Part shown: positions 27,918 to 37,608 of the stretch, piece by piece | How positions within the stretch are numbered: position 1 is the stretch's first letter | Layout: each line of letters opens with the position of its first letter | NCBI GenBank assembly: GCA_028281575.1 | Contig: JANQJP010000001.1 | Span: forward strand, 44,385-108,384 | Direction of reading: 5' to 3' | Source: Cellvibrionaceae bacterium | GTDB lineage: Bacteria > Pseudomonadota > Gammaproteobacteria > Pseudomonadales > Cellvibrionaceae | DNA: 64,000 nt | Translations under genes and position numbers: made by a program | The notes under the pieces: generated by a model | Database searches by the model: none | What the model was told of the DNA's origin: nothing | The model's input: only the letters and a program-made list of their open reading frames with translations

Positions 27918-29681
27918 TTACCAGTTCTTAGCATTTTCCGCATTAAAGCCATAGGCGTCAGTCAAATATTCGCGTGCGAGCAGCAAATCCGCTTTGTAGC
28001 CGGTAACACCGCCTGGGTAGTCGACACCAAGTTGCGTGCCATCGGCCAGTACCGGGGCATCACCCATAAGTTCCAGAATCATTTGTAATGTATCTACATC
28101 AACGTCGGAGTCTGCGGTACGAAACGGCGAATAAGGGCTAAATTGCAAACCGAGCGCAAAACCTTTCATTTCTGACCAGTGTTTGGCGAGATCAGTAAAG
28201 TTGGCCAAATCAGCAAAGACGCCGTCCTGAAAATTATTCATATCGCCAATAGTGTCGTTGATATAGTGGATTACCGTGGCGGCGATGCATTTTTCCCAAG
28301 TGACCGCGGCTTTCCTGATTTCAGCGTCTAAAGCTGTTGCTTGCTCTGCCGTAAGTTCACCTGCGTCACCTGCGTCTTGAACAATTTGACGACCGGCAAC
28401 AAAACCGTCGAATGCGTCTTCGGTAAGCGTTGTTTGCACGGTAGCGCCGACATCACGTTTGGCGCAATTCGTCGAGTTGCCCAACATAATTTCGCCGCTG
28501 GCATAAATAAAGCCGTCGCCATCAGCGTCGTTATAACCTTGAGCGAACGCTGGGCGACCTTCGCGGGCTCTCGCTTCTAAATCGGTATATTCCGCTGCGT
28601 TGCGCGCTGCACCATAGTAGCCGAAGGCTTCGTCAAAGTCGTGCTGACCCGCGGTATAAGGTTTGCCGTCTTCCAGGGCAAGGTTGGATGCAGATCCAAA
28701 GTCGATGGATAAATAATCAGCTGTACCTTGAGAGAAAGTAACAGCACCGAGCAGGAATTTTTGTACGAGCTGGTATAAGTCGTGACCAAAAGCGTTGAGC
28801 GTAGGTGCGGGAACAACTGTGGCAGCGTTATCTACTGTGGCTATGGTGGTTTGCGTGTCAGCCGTGGCCTCTGCAGCAATCTGACCAAATAAGAATTGAA
28901 CCAGGTCATCTGGCGTGCGCACGAGAGGATCTGCGTCTAATCCAAATTCCCAACCGAAGAATTCGCCGCGCTCACCATCAGCACAGGCTGCTGAATCGTC
29001 GCCATCGATAAGGATGTGAAAGCACTTGTCGTTACCAGCGATTTTATCAACAAGATTTTTTCCAGTGGAGAGTGTGCCCAGTTGCGTGTCTTCCGGGTCC
29101 GCGTCAGATGCATTTAAGATAAGCTGCACGTCTGCAACATCATCGTCATCCAGGTCGCCATCGTTTTTCAATGCGAAAAGAATATCTTGCGTGTCGAGAA
29201 CGTTGTCCGTGTCAGTCGCCTCTTCACGATTGCGATAATAGAGATTGAGGGATTGATCGATTACTTCCTGCGCGGTACGCGAATCACTGCGCTGCAGGCT
29301 TTTCATCGAGGTGACCAGATCGCTAATCAGTATGTGACGCGCCGTTTGGCCAGTATAGGAAACGGTCGACTCGCCGTTTTGGTCGGTGAAGTTATAGCTT
29401 GGCTCGCACGCATCGCCGGTGCCGTCGCCGTCGGAATCCTGTTGATCCATGTTGGCATCGCTGCCACAGTTGTCGGCATTGTCGCCGACCCCGTCGCCGT
29501 CGCTGTCAGCGCTCTCGGAAGCATCGTTGGGAAAGGCATCTGCGTCGTCTAATACGCCGTCGCCATCCGTGTCCATCACCTCGACTTCAGGATCATTGTT
29601 ATCATCATCACCACCACAGCTTGCGAGTCCCAGCACCGCAACTAGCGCGAAAATTAGCCAGAAATATCGTGTATTCCCCAT
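27918..29681 (-). CDS. DUF4856 lipoprotein with thrombospondin-3-like repeats
   Basis: 587 residues. Lipobox LASC near residues 19-22, then Asp-rich calcium-binding repeats (DTDGDGVLDD, DSDGDGVGDN, DSDGDGTGDAC; about residues 37-93), then a DUF4856 domain. The family occurs with imelysin and TonB-receptor genes in marine bacteria and is presumed to be a surface or periplasmic iron-related protein. A Fur-box sequence lies about 80 bp upstream. First gene of the four-gene cluster running down to 23322. Confidence 0.85.
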   Translation of the reverse strand: MGNTRYFWLIFALVAVLGLASCGGDDDNNDPEVEVMDTDGDGVLDDADAFPNDASESADSDGDGVGDNADNCGSDANMDQQDSDGDGTGDACEPSYNFTDQNGESTVSYTGQTARHILISDLVTSMKSLQRSDSRTAQEVIDQSLNLYYRNREEATDTDNVLDTQDILFALKNDGDLDDDDVADVQLILNASDADPEDTQLGTLSTGKNLVDKIAGNDKCFHILIDGDDSAACADGERGEFFGWEFGLDADPLVRTPDDLVQFLFGQIAAEATADTQTTIATVDNAATVVPAPTLNAFGHDLYQLVQKFLLGAVTFSQGTADYLSIDFGSASNLALEDGKPYTAGQHDFDEAFGYYGAARNAAEYTDLEARAREGRPAFAQGYNDADGDGFIYASGEIMLGNSTNCAKRDVGATVQTTLTEDAFDGFVAGRQIVQDAGDAGELTAEQATALDAEIRKAAVTWEKCIAATVIHYINDTIGDMNNFQDGVFADLANFTDLAKHWSEMKGFALGLQFSPYSPFRTADSDVDVDTLQMILELMGDAPVLADGTQLGVDYPGGVTGYKADLLLAREYLTDAYGFNAENAKNW

Positions 29682-29758
29682 TATTTACCCCATGTCATCG
29701 GACTATATAAGAATTGACAACAGACGCTGCCAAGCAAGAAGAGGCTTGATTATACTCA

Positions 29759-29777
29759 AATGATAACAATTATCAAT
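29759..29777. promoter_or_regulatory. Fur-box-like operator
   Basis: AATGATAACAATTATCAAT is close to the 19-bp Fur consensus (seven of nine symmetrical pairs, GATAA/TTATC cores). A second GTTATCATTTATC stretch starts about 10 bp beyond. It sits 78-96 bp before the DUF4856 gene, which fits iron repression of the whole cluster. The rest of 29682-30061 shows no gene. Confidence 0.65.
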
Positions 29778-30061
29778 TAGGTGTTTGTTATCATTTATCT
29801 TATTTTTTGTGGATGAAAATTGTTTGGCAATTGGGTTTGAAAGCGCTTGTTGGCGCCAGGTCATGTCGTCTGTCTAGCTTTTCTAGCAGGTGGAGTGTCA
29901 ATTATTTTTTACTTGAAAAAATCGCGCTTTAGATGCCATTAATTTAATATAAGCCGCCGTTTGTCCAAGGGCTTCGACGTAAGTGCACGCTTTGATGGCT
30001 ATAAAAAGCAGGGGGAATTAGGCTATCATTAAAAACTTATTTGCGAGCTTTAAGCACCTCA

Positions 30062-32329
30062 ATGGATATCGAAATCCCCGGTTATAAATTATTGCGCACG
30101 CTTGGCAAGGGAGGCATGGCGACGGTTTTTCTCGCCAAGCAAGCGGTGCTCGAGCGCCAGGTCGCGCTCAAGGTAATGTCGAAATCGCTCGCAGAGGACC
30201 CTGCGTTTGGCCAGCGATTTATGCGTGAAGCGAAGATCGTCAGCCAACTCGTTCACCCGAATATTGTTACTGTACATGAAGTCGGTCAGCACAACGGCCA
30301 CTATTATCTGTCGATGGAATATATCGACGGTCACGATTTACGCACCGTTAGAAAAAAGCTCGATATTCTTGAAAAAATTCGCGTCGTAGAAGACATCGCG
30401 CGCGCGCTGCACTATGCAGGTGAAAAAGGCTACGTGCATCGCGACATTAAGCCCGAAAATATTATGTTTCGCAGCACTGACGGCAGCGCTGTGCTCACCG
30501 ATTTTGGTATTGCGAAAGCTGTAGAAAACGACTTGACGATGACTCAGACGGGTACGGCTATCGGCACGCCGCACTATATGAGCCCTGAGCAGGCCAAGGG
30601 GAAAAAAGTCGATCATCGATCCGACCTTTATAGTCTCGGCGTTGTTTTCTTTTTGTTACTGACGGGGCGCGTTCCCTACGATGCAGACACGGCTGTAGCG
30701 ATTGGTGTAAAACATATTACCGAGCCGGTGCCGGTTCTACCTCCCAGTCTTGCTCTGCTGCAACCTGTCGTCGACGGCCTTCTGTCAAAAGATGTTCAAA
30801 ACCGATATCAAAGTGGTTTAGCGCTGTTAAATGATTTACGCAGTCTCGACTTTCGGGAATTGGAACGCGCTGTTGAGCGTGTTGAAAGCCAGCAAACGCA
30901 TAGTCATTCGGCGTCTTCCTCAGCGGCGAAAGGTGAACCCGATGATGAGGACGGTTCATCGCGATTTACAATTGAATACAGCATAAATGAAACAATAGAG
31001 CGGCCGCCAACAACATTTTGGCCGACGTTTTTCGCGTCGACCTTTATTGTGCTTGCCGTGTTGACGATTGTATATATTTCCCGGCCAAAATCCTTGGAGC
31101 CAGTAATTGTTGAAGTGGAGTCTGCGGGTCGTTTTGTCGCAACATATTTTGACGGTTTTACTGGCAGCGCGATCGATAAAGTCAATAATTGGTTTCCCGA
31201 AAAAAGCGAAGATCGTACAAATCATGCAGAGAGTGTGCCGCGAGTAACGCCTGAAGTTAATGTATCGCAAAGCTTATTAGCCGAGCAAACAGGATCGACC
31301 ATTGATGAAAGGATTTCAGTGGAGCGCATAGAGCAAGAAAACAATCAAAATCCTCTTGTGGAGGGTGCGATTACTCGCGATGAAAATGATAGCGCAGAAT
31401 TGGCAGTGATAGATGTGCCGTCAATTGAGGTGCTCGAAGATCGGATTGCGCTTCTCGCAACCTCGGCAAAAAATGATCGGGCTATGATTGGCGAATATGT
31501 AAAAGCACTGAATGAGCTTTTGCATTATTACCCTGATCACCAGTCCACGCTTGCGTCATTGACTCAGTTAAAAGTTGAGCATCAGGAATTAATTTTCGAG
31601 TTTGCGGAAAAGGGAGATCGTGCGCGGGTGGACCAACAGTTGGCCACGTATAAAGCCAGATACCCCGAAAGCGTGGCAGAGGAAGCGCTGCAGGTAGAGC
31701 GCAACGCAGAAAAAAAATTAAAGGTCAGCGAGCTATTGCAGCGCGCCACCTCGCACCGTAAAAACGGCGCGATATACGAACCCGCCGAAGAAAATGCGCT
31801 CGCGGCTTATCAGGCTGCGCTGTTACTGGACGCGAATAATACTGAAGCTTCAGCTTCACTGCTGGATATTTCTGTAGAGTTATTAACGCGCGCCGAAAAG
31901 TCGATAGCGCTTTCCGAGTTGGAGCGAGCCAATACAGAATTGGAGTTTGCGCTCGAGGCAAATCCCAAGAATGAAAAAGCGATGATGCTCAGAAGCGACG
32001 TTGTTGGACAAATCAAGCAACGGGATAGCATTGAACAGGCGATGGTAAATGCGGAGAAGTACAAGGGAATGGGGCATTTATTTACGCCTGCGGAAGCTAA
32101 CGCGTATGACCAGTACGACAAGGTTCTGGCATTGGAATCGCGCAATGTCGCAGCGCAACAGGGTATTGATGAACTGGTGGACGCGCTATCTGTAAAGGTT
32201 TGGGCTTTAGTAGGACAAGAGAAGTTTGATGAGGCTCGTACCGTCCTTGAACGACCGACGGCGCTTATGCCTGACAATGAGCGGATTAAATCCATGCGTG
32301 TCGCGGTTGACGAAGTGGCTCAACGTTAG
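30062..32329 (+). CDS. Transmembrane Ser/Thr protein kinase with C-terminal repeat domain
   Basis: From the ATG at 30062 the protein has 755 residues. The kinase domain is complete: glycine loop GKGGMA (15-20), catalytic Lys37, HRDIKPEN (126-133), DFG (147-149) and GTPHYMSPEQ. A transmembrane helix (FFASTFIVLAVLTIVYI) lies near residue 330. The region beyond is helical and TPR-like (EENALAAYQAALLLDANN, ANTELEFALEANPKNEKA, ANAYDQYDKVLALESRNV) and would be periplasmic. It is a Hanks-type kinase that may sense envelope state. No phosphatase adjoins it, but two FHA proteins lie 5 kb away. A TTG at 30041 could extend it by seven residues, without an RBS. Confidence 0.9.
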   Translation: MDIEIPGYKLLRTLGKGGMATVFLAKQAVLERQVALKVMSKSLAEDPAFGQRFMREAKIVSQLVHPNIVTVHEVGQHNGHYYLSMEYIDGHDLRTVRKKLDILEKIRVVEDIARALHYAGEKGYVHRDIKPENIMFRSTDGSAVLTDFGIAKAVENDLTMTQTGTAIGTPHYMSPEQAKGKKVDHRSDLYSLGVVFFLLLTGRVPYDADTAVAIGVKHITEPVPVLPPSLALLQPVVDGLLSKDVQNRYQSGLALLNDLRSLDFRELERAVERVESQQTHSHSASSSAAKGEPDDEDGSSRFTIEYSINETIERPPTTFWPTFFASTFIVLAVLTIVYISRPKSLEPVIVEVESAGRFVATYFDGFTGSAIDKVNNWFPEKSEDRTNHAESVPRVTPEVNVSQSLLAEQTGSTIDERISVERIEQENNQNPLVEGAITRDENDSAELAVIDVPSIEVLEDRIALLATSAKNDRAMIGEYVKALNELLHYYPDHQSTLASLTQLKVEHQELIFEFAEKGDRARVDQQLATYKARYPESVAEEALQVERNAEKKLKVSELLQRATSHRKNGAIYEPAEENALAAYQAALLLDANNTEASASLLDISVELLTRAEKSIALSELERANTELEFALEANPKNEKAMMLRSDVVGQIKQRDSIEQAMVNAEKYKGMGHLFTPAEANAYDQYDKVLALESRNVAAQQGIDELVDALSVKVWALVGQEKFDEARTVLERPTALMPDNERIKSMRVAVDEVAQR

Positions 32330-32337
32330 TTTTTCCC

Positions 32338-32359
32338 GCCGAAGTTCGCGTCGGCTTTT
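32338..32359 (+). terminator. Probable terminator after the kinase gene
   Basis: GCCGA (32338-32342) and TCGGC (32351-32355) form a short stem followed by TTTT. The stem is small, so efficiency may be modest. Confidence 0.5.
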
Positions 32360-32572
32360 CCCCGTTTAAATACCCGCCCGGTTCAGGTTAATCGCAGCCC
32401 GCCAGCTTCAAGTATAAGTATCGGTGCTAACTAGCTAGGTCTTATAGGCGATTTATTCATAGTGTCGTTGCTTTAAAACGATGTTGGAATATGCCTAAAA
32501 AAACTTCGAACCGAACCAGGTTAACTGGATAGTCCTACTATAATTAGCGTGATAAACAAGTAAAAATGCCTC

Positions 32573-33736
32573 GTGACTTCAATTCATCGTATACCCGCTG
32601 ATCGTGTTGAGATCGGTATGTTCGTTTCGGAAACCACCCCAGGTCTTAAGGAAACTGGGCTGAACAGCCGTGGCCTGATCTCACGTGCTGAAACGCTCAA
32701 CACCTTAATAAAATCGGGTATTAAAGAGATCCATATCGATACCAGCAAGGGTAAATCGTCGACCTATTCGACGCCCGTATCCGTATGGAATGCCAATATA
32801 GCACCCACTGTAGAACTTGATGAGGAACTTGTTCGCGCCGAGCGGGTGTATACCGAGGCGCGTTCGCTCGTTGGCAATGTTGTGCGCGATGTAAAGATGG
32901 GCAAGGCGATTGATGTAGGTCCGATCGAGGGGCTGGCGGAAGAAATCAGTGATTCCGTACTTGCGAACTCCAATGCACTTGCATGCCTCAGTCAAATTCG
33001 CGAAAAGGATCAGTATCTGCTGGAGCATTCCATTAATGTCGGTATTTTGATGGGGGTTTTCACCCGTTATCTGGGCTATCAGCGCGAAGAATTACATCAG
33101 ATTGTTACTGGCGCCATTTTACATGACATTGGAAAGATTCGTGTGCCCAATCATATTCTTAACAAGACGGGCAAATTAACTGACGAAGAATGGGAAGAGA
33201 TGCGCAACCATGTGCTTTACGGCGAAGAGGTATTGCTCAAGTCGGCGGGCATTAGTGATATAGCAATTGCGATCTGCGCCCAGCACCATGAAAAGCTAAA
33301 CGGGCAGGGCTATCCTCGAGGTCTGAGCGGCGATGCGATTTCCACTTATGGGCGCCTCGCGTCCATTGTCGACATCTATGATGCCATTACGGCGGATAGG
33401 GTTTATCACAAGGGCAAGTCGCCGTTTGAGTCTATGCGGATTTTGGCCAGTCTCGGCAAAGAGGAATTAGATAAAACGTTGGTGTATCAATTTATTCGTT
33501 GCATGAGCGTTTATCCGGTTGGAACGTTGCTAGAATTGAGCAACGGAAAGCTTGGTGTCGTGATTCAAATTCACCCTAAAAAGCCAAATGCTCCTGTAGT
33601 GAAATGTTTTTGCGGTTTATATCCCAGAACTTACGAAACGCCTTTTACGCTCGATCTAAGCGCAAATGACGATGTTGCAGTGGTCAAAGCACATGACCCA
33701 AATGCGCTTGGAATAAAAGTTAAGAACTTTATCTAA
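32573..33736 (+). CDS. HD-GYP domain protein with N-terminal DUF3391
   Basis: 387 residues. Residues 1-100 match DUF3391 (RIPADRVEIGMFVSET), followed by an HD-GYP domain: HD at 184-185 in ILHDIGKIRVP, and HHEKLNGQGYP at 238-248. HD-GYP proteins hydrolyse cyclic di-GMP. Metal ligands seem intact; the second motif has Asn instead of the more usual Asp before Gly (LNGQGYP). Start is a GTG at 32573 with a weak RBS. It has no sensory or TM domain, so it is cytoplasmic. Likely lowers c-di-GMP that the PilZ and CsgD-like proteins respond to. Confidence 0.9.
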   Translation: MTSIHRIPADRVEIGMFVSETTPGLKETGLNSRGLISRAETLNTLIKSGIKEIHIDTSKGKSSTYSTPVSVWNANIAPTVELDEELVRAERVYTEARSLVGNVVRDVKMGKAIDVGPIEGLAEEISDSVLANSNALACLSQIREKDQYLLEHSINVGILMGVFTRYLGYQREELHQIVTGAILHDIGKIRVPNHILNKTGKLTDEEWEEMRNHVLYGEEVLLKSAGISDIAIAICAQHHEKLNGQGYPRGLSGDAISTYGRLASIVDIYDAITADRVYHKGKSPFESMRILASLGKEELDKTLVYQFIRCMSVYPVGTLLELSNGKLGVVIQIHPKKPNAPVVKCFCGLYPRTYETPFTLDLSANDDVAVVKAHDPNALGIKVKNFI

Positions 33737-33738
33737 AC

Positions 33739-34305
33739 TTAGCGCCAGTGATTTTGCCAGGCGTCCATCACTCTCTCTGGATACCATAGTTGCCCATAGC
33801 TGCCGTTGTAGCGCGCGAGCGCTTCCGCCCAGTGATTGTCGGCCTTATCAAGATAATATTTCAGTATGGTGCAGCCGTAACGCAGATTAGTGCGTGGATC
33901 CACCAAATTATCCTGTTCTCTTCCAATTTCTTTTTTCCAGAAAGGCATGACTTGCATAAGACCCTGAGCGCCAGCCGATGATACCGCGTAGGGGTCAAAG
34001 TGGCTTTCCACTTCAATAATTGCCAGGACAAATTCCGGTGGAATACCGACACGCACGGCTGCACTGTGAATTTCTTTCAGCATTTCCAGTCGTTCGTTTG
34101 GATCTTTGATAAACTTTTCCATTACCGTTGCCTTTTGCAACAACCAAACTTCGGCGTCGAATCGATCAGTGAAACTGTCGGCCTGCGCAACAGTTTCCAT
34201 AAGCCTCGTTTTTAATTCAGTGTCGACGGCATTTGTCGCCATTGCTTTAATTGAAAAAAATAAAAAAAAGCACAATAGCAATATTGGACGTTGGATTAAT
34301 CGCAT
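33739..34305 (-). CDS. Lytic transglycosylase (SLT domain)
   Basis: 188 residues with a signal peptide ([16 protein letters not shown]) and an SLT/goose-lysozyme-like domain. Catalytic Glu100 lies in EVESHF, followed by [10 protein letters not shown] (113-121), RTNLRYG and ALARYNGS. It cleaves peptidoglycan glycan strands to 1,6-anhydro products in the periplasm. Its first codons overlap the end of proS by 10 bp on the same strand, so it is likely translated from the proS message. It converges on the HD-GYP gene. Confidence 0.9.
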   Translation of the reverse strand: MRLIQRPILLLCFFLFFSIKAMATNAVDTELKTRLMETVAQADSFTDRFDAEVWLLQKATVMEKFIKDPNERLEMLKEIHSAAVRVGIPPEFVLAIIEVESHFDPYAVSSAGAQGLMQVMPFWKKEIGREQDNLVDPRTNLRYGCTILKYYLDKADNHWAEALARYNGSYGQLWYPERVMDAWQNHWR

Positions 34306-36017
34306 AATAGTTTTGCGCGCAATTCGGCGATGATGTTGTCAGCGTTTAGCACTTCATTGTCGCTAGCTTTGCGACTGCGATATTCAATTTTCCCTTCATC
34401 GAGCCCGCGTTCGCCAACCACTATTCGGTGTGGAATACCAATAAGTTCGACGTCGGCGAGCATCACGCCCAACCGGGCCTTTGCTTCGTCCATATAAAGT
34501 ACATCAACGCCCATCGCTGTAAGTTGTTCGTAAATCTCGCTGCAGGTGCGCGCGACGGCTTCAGATTTATGTTGATTAATGGGGACTATTGCCAGTTGAA
34601 ATGGCGCGATTGCCTCAGGCCAGACAATGCCTTTTGCGTCATGGTTTTGCTCGATTGCCGATGCGACGATACGTGTAACGCCGATCCCGTAGCAACCCAT
34701 GGTCATAGTGGCATCTTTACCGTTGGCGTCCTGGATTGTGGCATTCATCGCCGTGGAATATTTGGTGCCGAGTTGAAAAATATGACCTACCTCGATGCCG
34801 CGTTTTATTAGCAGAGAGCCTTCACCGCAGGGGCTTGGGTCTCCTGCTTCGACATTGCGTAAATCGTAAACGTGTAATTCTTTTTGCCAGTTTGCATTTT
34901 TTAGGTGAGTCCCATCTTTATTTGCACCACAAACAAAGTTTTTAACCACTGCTGCGGCACGATCGACATAAAGCGGGATATCCAGGTCTACTGGACCGAG
35001 CGAACCGACATCAACACCGAGTTCGGCTTTAATTCTGGCGTCACCGGCAAACGTGAGTGGGCTTGCGATGCCATCTATCTTTTCCGCTTTTATTTCATTT
35101 AAGCTGTGGTCGCCGCGCAATACAAGCGCTACGAGAGGCGCCGGTCCGTCGTTAGGAGACTCGCCGAGAACAACCAAGGTTTTCAGGCACTGGTACGGTG
35201 TTACACCCACAAACATAGCAACGTCATCAATGCTGTGTTGGTTCGGTGTCGCTACCTCTTCGACAGCGAGCGTTTCTACGTCATTTTGTTGCGTCGGACT
35301 TACCGCTTCGGCGAGCTCTACATTTGCTGCGTAATCGCTCGTATCACTGATCGCAATAGCGTCTTCGCCACTGTCTGCCAGGACGTGAAATTCATGCGAG
35401 CTAGAACCACCAATAGAGCCTGTGTCTGCAAGCACAGGACGAAAATCCAGGCCTAAACGGGTAAATATGTTGTAATAGCTTTGGAACATTTTTTCGTAAG
35501 TTATTTGCAGGCATGTTTGATCTACGTGAAAAGAGTATGCATCTTTCATAATAAATTCGCGCGAGCGCATTACGCCAAAACGCGGGCGTATTTCATCACG
35601 AAATTTTGTTTGTATTTGAAAAAAATTTGCAGGGAGTTGCTTGTAACTTTTTAGTTCTCCGCGTGCGAGTTCTGTGATGACTTCTTCGTGAGTGGGTCCG
35701 AGGCAGAAGGCGCGCTCGTGCCTGTCGGTAATCCTGAGTAATTCTGGCCCATATTGTTGCCAACGTTCCGACTCCTGCCAGAGTTCGGCTGGCTGCACCA
35801 CAGGCATAATCACTTCCTGGGCACCGGCCTGTTCCATCTCGTCTCGAACAATATTTTCGACTTTTCTCAAAACCCGCAGGCCGAGAGGCAGCCAGGTATA
35901 TAGCCCAGAGGCCAGTTTGCGAATCATACCTGCGCGTAGCATGAGCTGGTGACTAGCAATCTCGGCGTCTGCGGGTGTTTCTTTGGCTGTACTGATAAGA
36001 AACTGGGTAGCGCGCAT
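34296..36017 (-). CDS. proS: Prolyl-tRNA synthetase
   Basis: 573 residues, bacterial type with the inserted editing (INS/YbaK-like) domain. Class II motifs are visible: motif 1 region around [15 protein letters not shown], motif 2 [21 protein letters not shown] (cut here to its core, near residues 138-158), and motif 3 around [10 protein letters not shown] near 445. The C-terminal anticodon-binding domain follows. CGAGGAA precedes the ATG. The lytic transglycosylase gene overlaps its 3' end. Confidence 0.97.
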   Translation of the reverse strand: MRATQFLISTAKETPADAEIASHQLMLRAGMIRKLASGLYTWLPLGLRVLRKVENIVRDEMEQAGAQEVIMPVVQPAELWQESERWQQYGPELLRITDRHERAFCLGPTHEEVITELARGELKSYKQLPANFFQIQTKFRDEIRPRFGVMRSREFIMKDAYSFHVDQTCLQITYEKMFQSYYNIFTRLGLDFRPVLADTGSIGGSSSHEFHVLADSGEDAIAISDTSDYAANVELAEAVSPTQQNDVETLAVEEVATPNQHSIDDVAMFVGVTPYQCLKTLVVLGESPNDGPAPLVALVLRGDHSLNEIKAEKIDGIASPLTFAGDARIKAELGVDVGSLGPVDLDIPLYVDRAAAVVKNFVCGANKDGTHLKNANWQKELHVYDLRNVEAGDPSPCGEGSLLIKRGIEVGHIFQLGTKYSTAMNATIQDANGKDATMTMGCYGIGVTRIVASAIEQNHDAKGIVWPEAIAPFQLAIVPINQHKSEAVARTCSEIYEQLTAMGVDVLYMDEAKARLGVMLADVELIGIPHRIVVGERGLDEGKIEYRSRKASDNEVLNADNIIAELRAKLLCD

Positions 36018-36114
36018 GTGATTCCTCGGTGTTTAGACTAACATTAGGTGTGCGTATTTTAATTACACAGTAGGTGGGGTATTGTAAGTTCGACACGCGT
36101 GGAGAGGAATAGCT

Positions 36115-36582
36115 ATGTTTGAAATTCACCCTCAATTAGCGGCTGACTCAGTTCCAGTGGGGCAGTTTCGTTTATCGTTACTCTTGTTGCACAACGACGC
36201 CAATTATCCCTGGCTCATTCTGGTACCCAAGCGAGAGAATGTGCGGGAAATATATCATCTTACCGATGAAGACCAGGTGCAATTGGTGCGGGAGTCGTCG
36301 CACCTGTGCGAAGTGATGACTTCTATTTTCGCGCCGACCAAAATGAATATCGCTGCGCTTGGGAATATTGTGCCGCAGCTCCATATGCACCATGTTGCCC
36401 GCTACGACACTGATCCGGCGTGGCCCAAGTCGATTTGGGGAGCGACCGAGCCGGTGGCTTATGTGCAAGAAGACCGGGAAAAACGCTTACAGCGTCTGCG
36501 TGCATCACTGGTTGGCGAGGGCTTTGAGGCCCATACCGGCGTTGTGAATGATGCGGCGGCGAGCGCTGGGTTTACGCCATAA
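36115..36582 (+). CDS. HIT-family protein
   Basis: 155 residues with the histidine-triad region PQLHMHHVAR near residues 86-95 and the upstream NYPWLILVPKRENVREI typical of the family. HIT proteins hydrolyse or transfer nucleotidyl groups (Ap4A, AMP-NH2 and similar). GAGGAA lies just upstream of the ATG. It is divergent from proS and ends at the bidirectional terminator before the HU-like gene. Confidence 0.88.
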   Translation: MFEIHPQLAADSVPVGQFRLSLLLLHNDANYPWLILVPKRENVREIYHLTDEDQVQLVRESSHLCEVMTSIFAPTKMNIAALGNIVPQLHMHHVARYDTDPAWPKSIWGATEPVAYVQEDREKRLQRLRASLVGEGFEAHTGVVNDAAASAGFTP

Positions 36583-36584
36583 AA

Positions 36585-36606
36585 AAGGCCACGCATGCGT
36601 GGCCTT
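36585..36606. terminator. Bidirectional terminator between HIT and HU-like genes
   Basis: AAGGCCACGC and GCGTGGCCTT form a perfect hairpin with the two genes converging on it. An A-run on the left and short T-run within serve both directions. Confidence 0.75.
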
Positions 36607-36626
36607 AGTCAATGAGATCAAATACC

Positions 36627-36998
36627 TTATTCCGCCATTTCTTTTAATTTTTTTAGCGGTCGCAATTTAACTTGTATGCTCGCAGGTTTTGCAGCAAACG
36701 TAGTTTCTTCTCCAGTGAACGGGTTAATGCCCTTGCGCGCTTTGCGCGCTGGTTTTTTAACCGTAACGATTTTAAACAGGCCAGGCATAACAAACTCGCC
36801 ACAGCTTCTTTTTTTAATATGACCCTCGATCAAATCTCCGAGCTCGTCTAAAACAGACTGTACCTGTTTTCGAGTAAGTTCTGTATTTTCTGAAATCTGA
36901 TTGAGTATTTGTGTTTTTGAATAGCGTTCTCTAATGGCTTTTACATTTTTGACTGCTGGAGTGGGGGTGCGCTTTGCACTTGCTTTTCTAACGGCCAT
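36627..36998 (-). CDS. HU-family DNA-binding protein
   Basis: 123 residues: a basic Ala/Lys/Arg-rich N-terminal tail of about 25 residues and an HU/IHF fold (SKTQILNQISENTELTRKQV, then the arm-bearing GINPFTGEETTFAAKPASIQ). It is longer than plain HU and resembles the extended group annotated as HU-like. It should bend or compact DNA. The ATG has GAGGAAA at good spacing. Which DNA it targets is unknown. Confidence 0.85.
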   Translation of the reverse strand: MAVRKASAKRTPTPAVKNVKAIRERYSKTQILNQISENTELTRKQVQSVLDELGDLIEGHIKKRSCGEFVMPGLFKIVTVKKPARKARKGINPFTGEETTFAAKPASIQVKLRPLKKLKEMAE

Positions 36999-37166
36999 AT
37001 TTTCCTCGTGTTTTCGTTTTTTATTTGCTAGAAACAGTTAGTGAATCCAACTGCGTGTTGGCGCAGCTGCTTCTTTGACCATAGGTCCATCATTGCTGAC
37101 GGGCGCTAATTGATTCTATATATAGTTGATTGGCGCGCGCTAGGCAACTAAAAAATTAAAAAAACC

Positions 37167-37586
37167 CTATTTTTTAGCTGTTTTTTCGCGATCAGACGTT
37201 ACCCGAAAGTGAATTATTTCAGAAGACTCGAGATCGATGGGTTCGCCTAAACTCAAATGCCCCTGACTCGCTAACGGGTAAAAACTATTTTTAATCAGAA
37301 TGGTGTCGGCTCTTCCTATTTTGATATAAGTTCCGTTTGTACTCTGATCGTTGATGCCAATTTGATTATCTTGCACTTCTAATGTGCAGTGTTTTCGCGA
37401 CGACGTTGATGAACTGATCGCCAAGTCATTTAGTTCAGCATCTCTGCCAATGGTGATCGGGAGTTCCTCGCGCTTATAACAATACTCGTCACCTTTAAAA
37501 AAGAGCTCAATGCAATGAGAGGACTCGGTGATCTGCTTAAAAATATCCGTGTCCGTCTGAACGATTGTTGTTTTTTCGCTGGCCAT
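37167..37586 (-). CDS. Small FHA-domain protein
   Basis: 139 residues, mostly one FHA phosphothreonine-binding domain: TIGRDAELNDLAI near residue 45, then SSTSSRKHCTLEV and NQSTNGTYIKIG-type loop (INDQSTNGTYI near 75). It would read phosphorylation by a Hanks-type kinase such as the one at 30062. It follows the two-FHA gene (37609) after 22 bp on the same strand. Confidence 0.88.
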   Translation of the reverse strand: MASEKTTIVQTDTDIFKQITESSHCIELFFKGDEYCYKREELPITIGRDAELNDLAISSSTSSRKHCTLEVQDNQIGINDQSTNGTYIKIGRADTILIKNSFYPLASQGHLSLGEPIDLESSEIIHFRVTSDREKTAKK

Positions 37587-37608
37587 AAGCGTACTGCCAT
37601 ATGTTTTG

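Noticed and set aside
29399..29763. Arg/His-rich and Ser/Pro-rich plus-strand ORFs opposite the DUF4856 gene
   Set aside because: Low-complexity antisense of the Asp-rich repeats, not real proteins.
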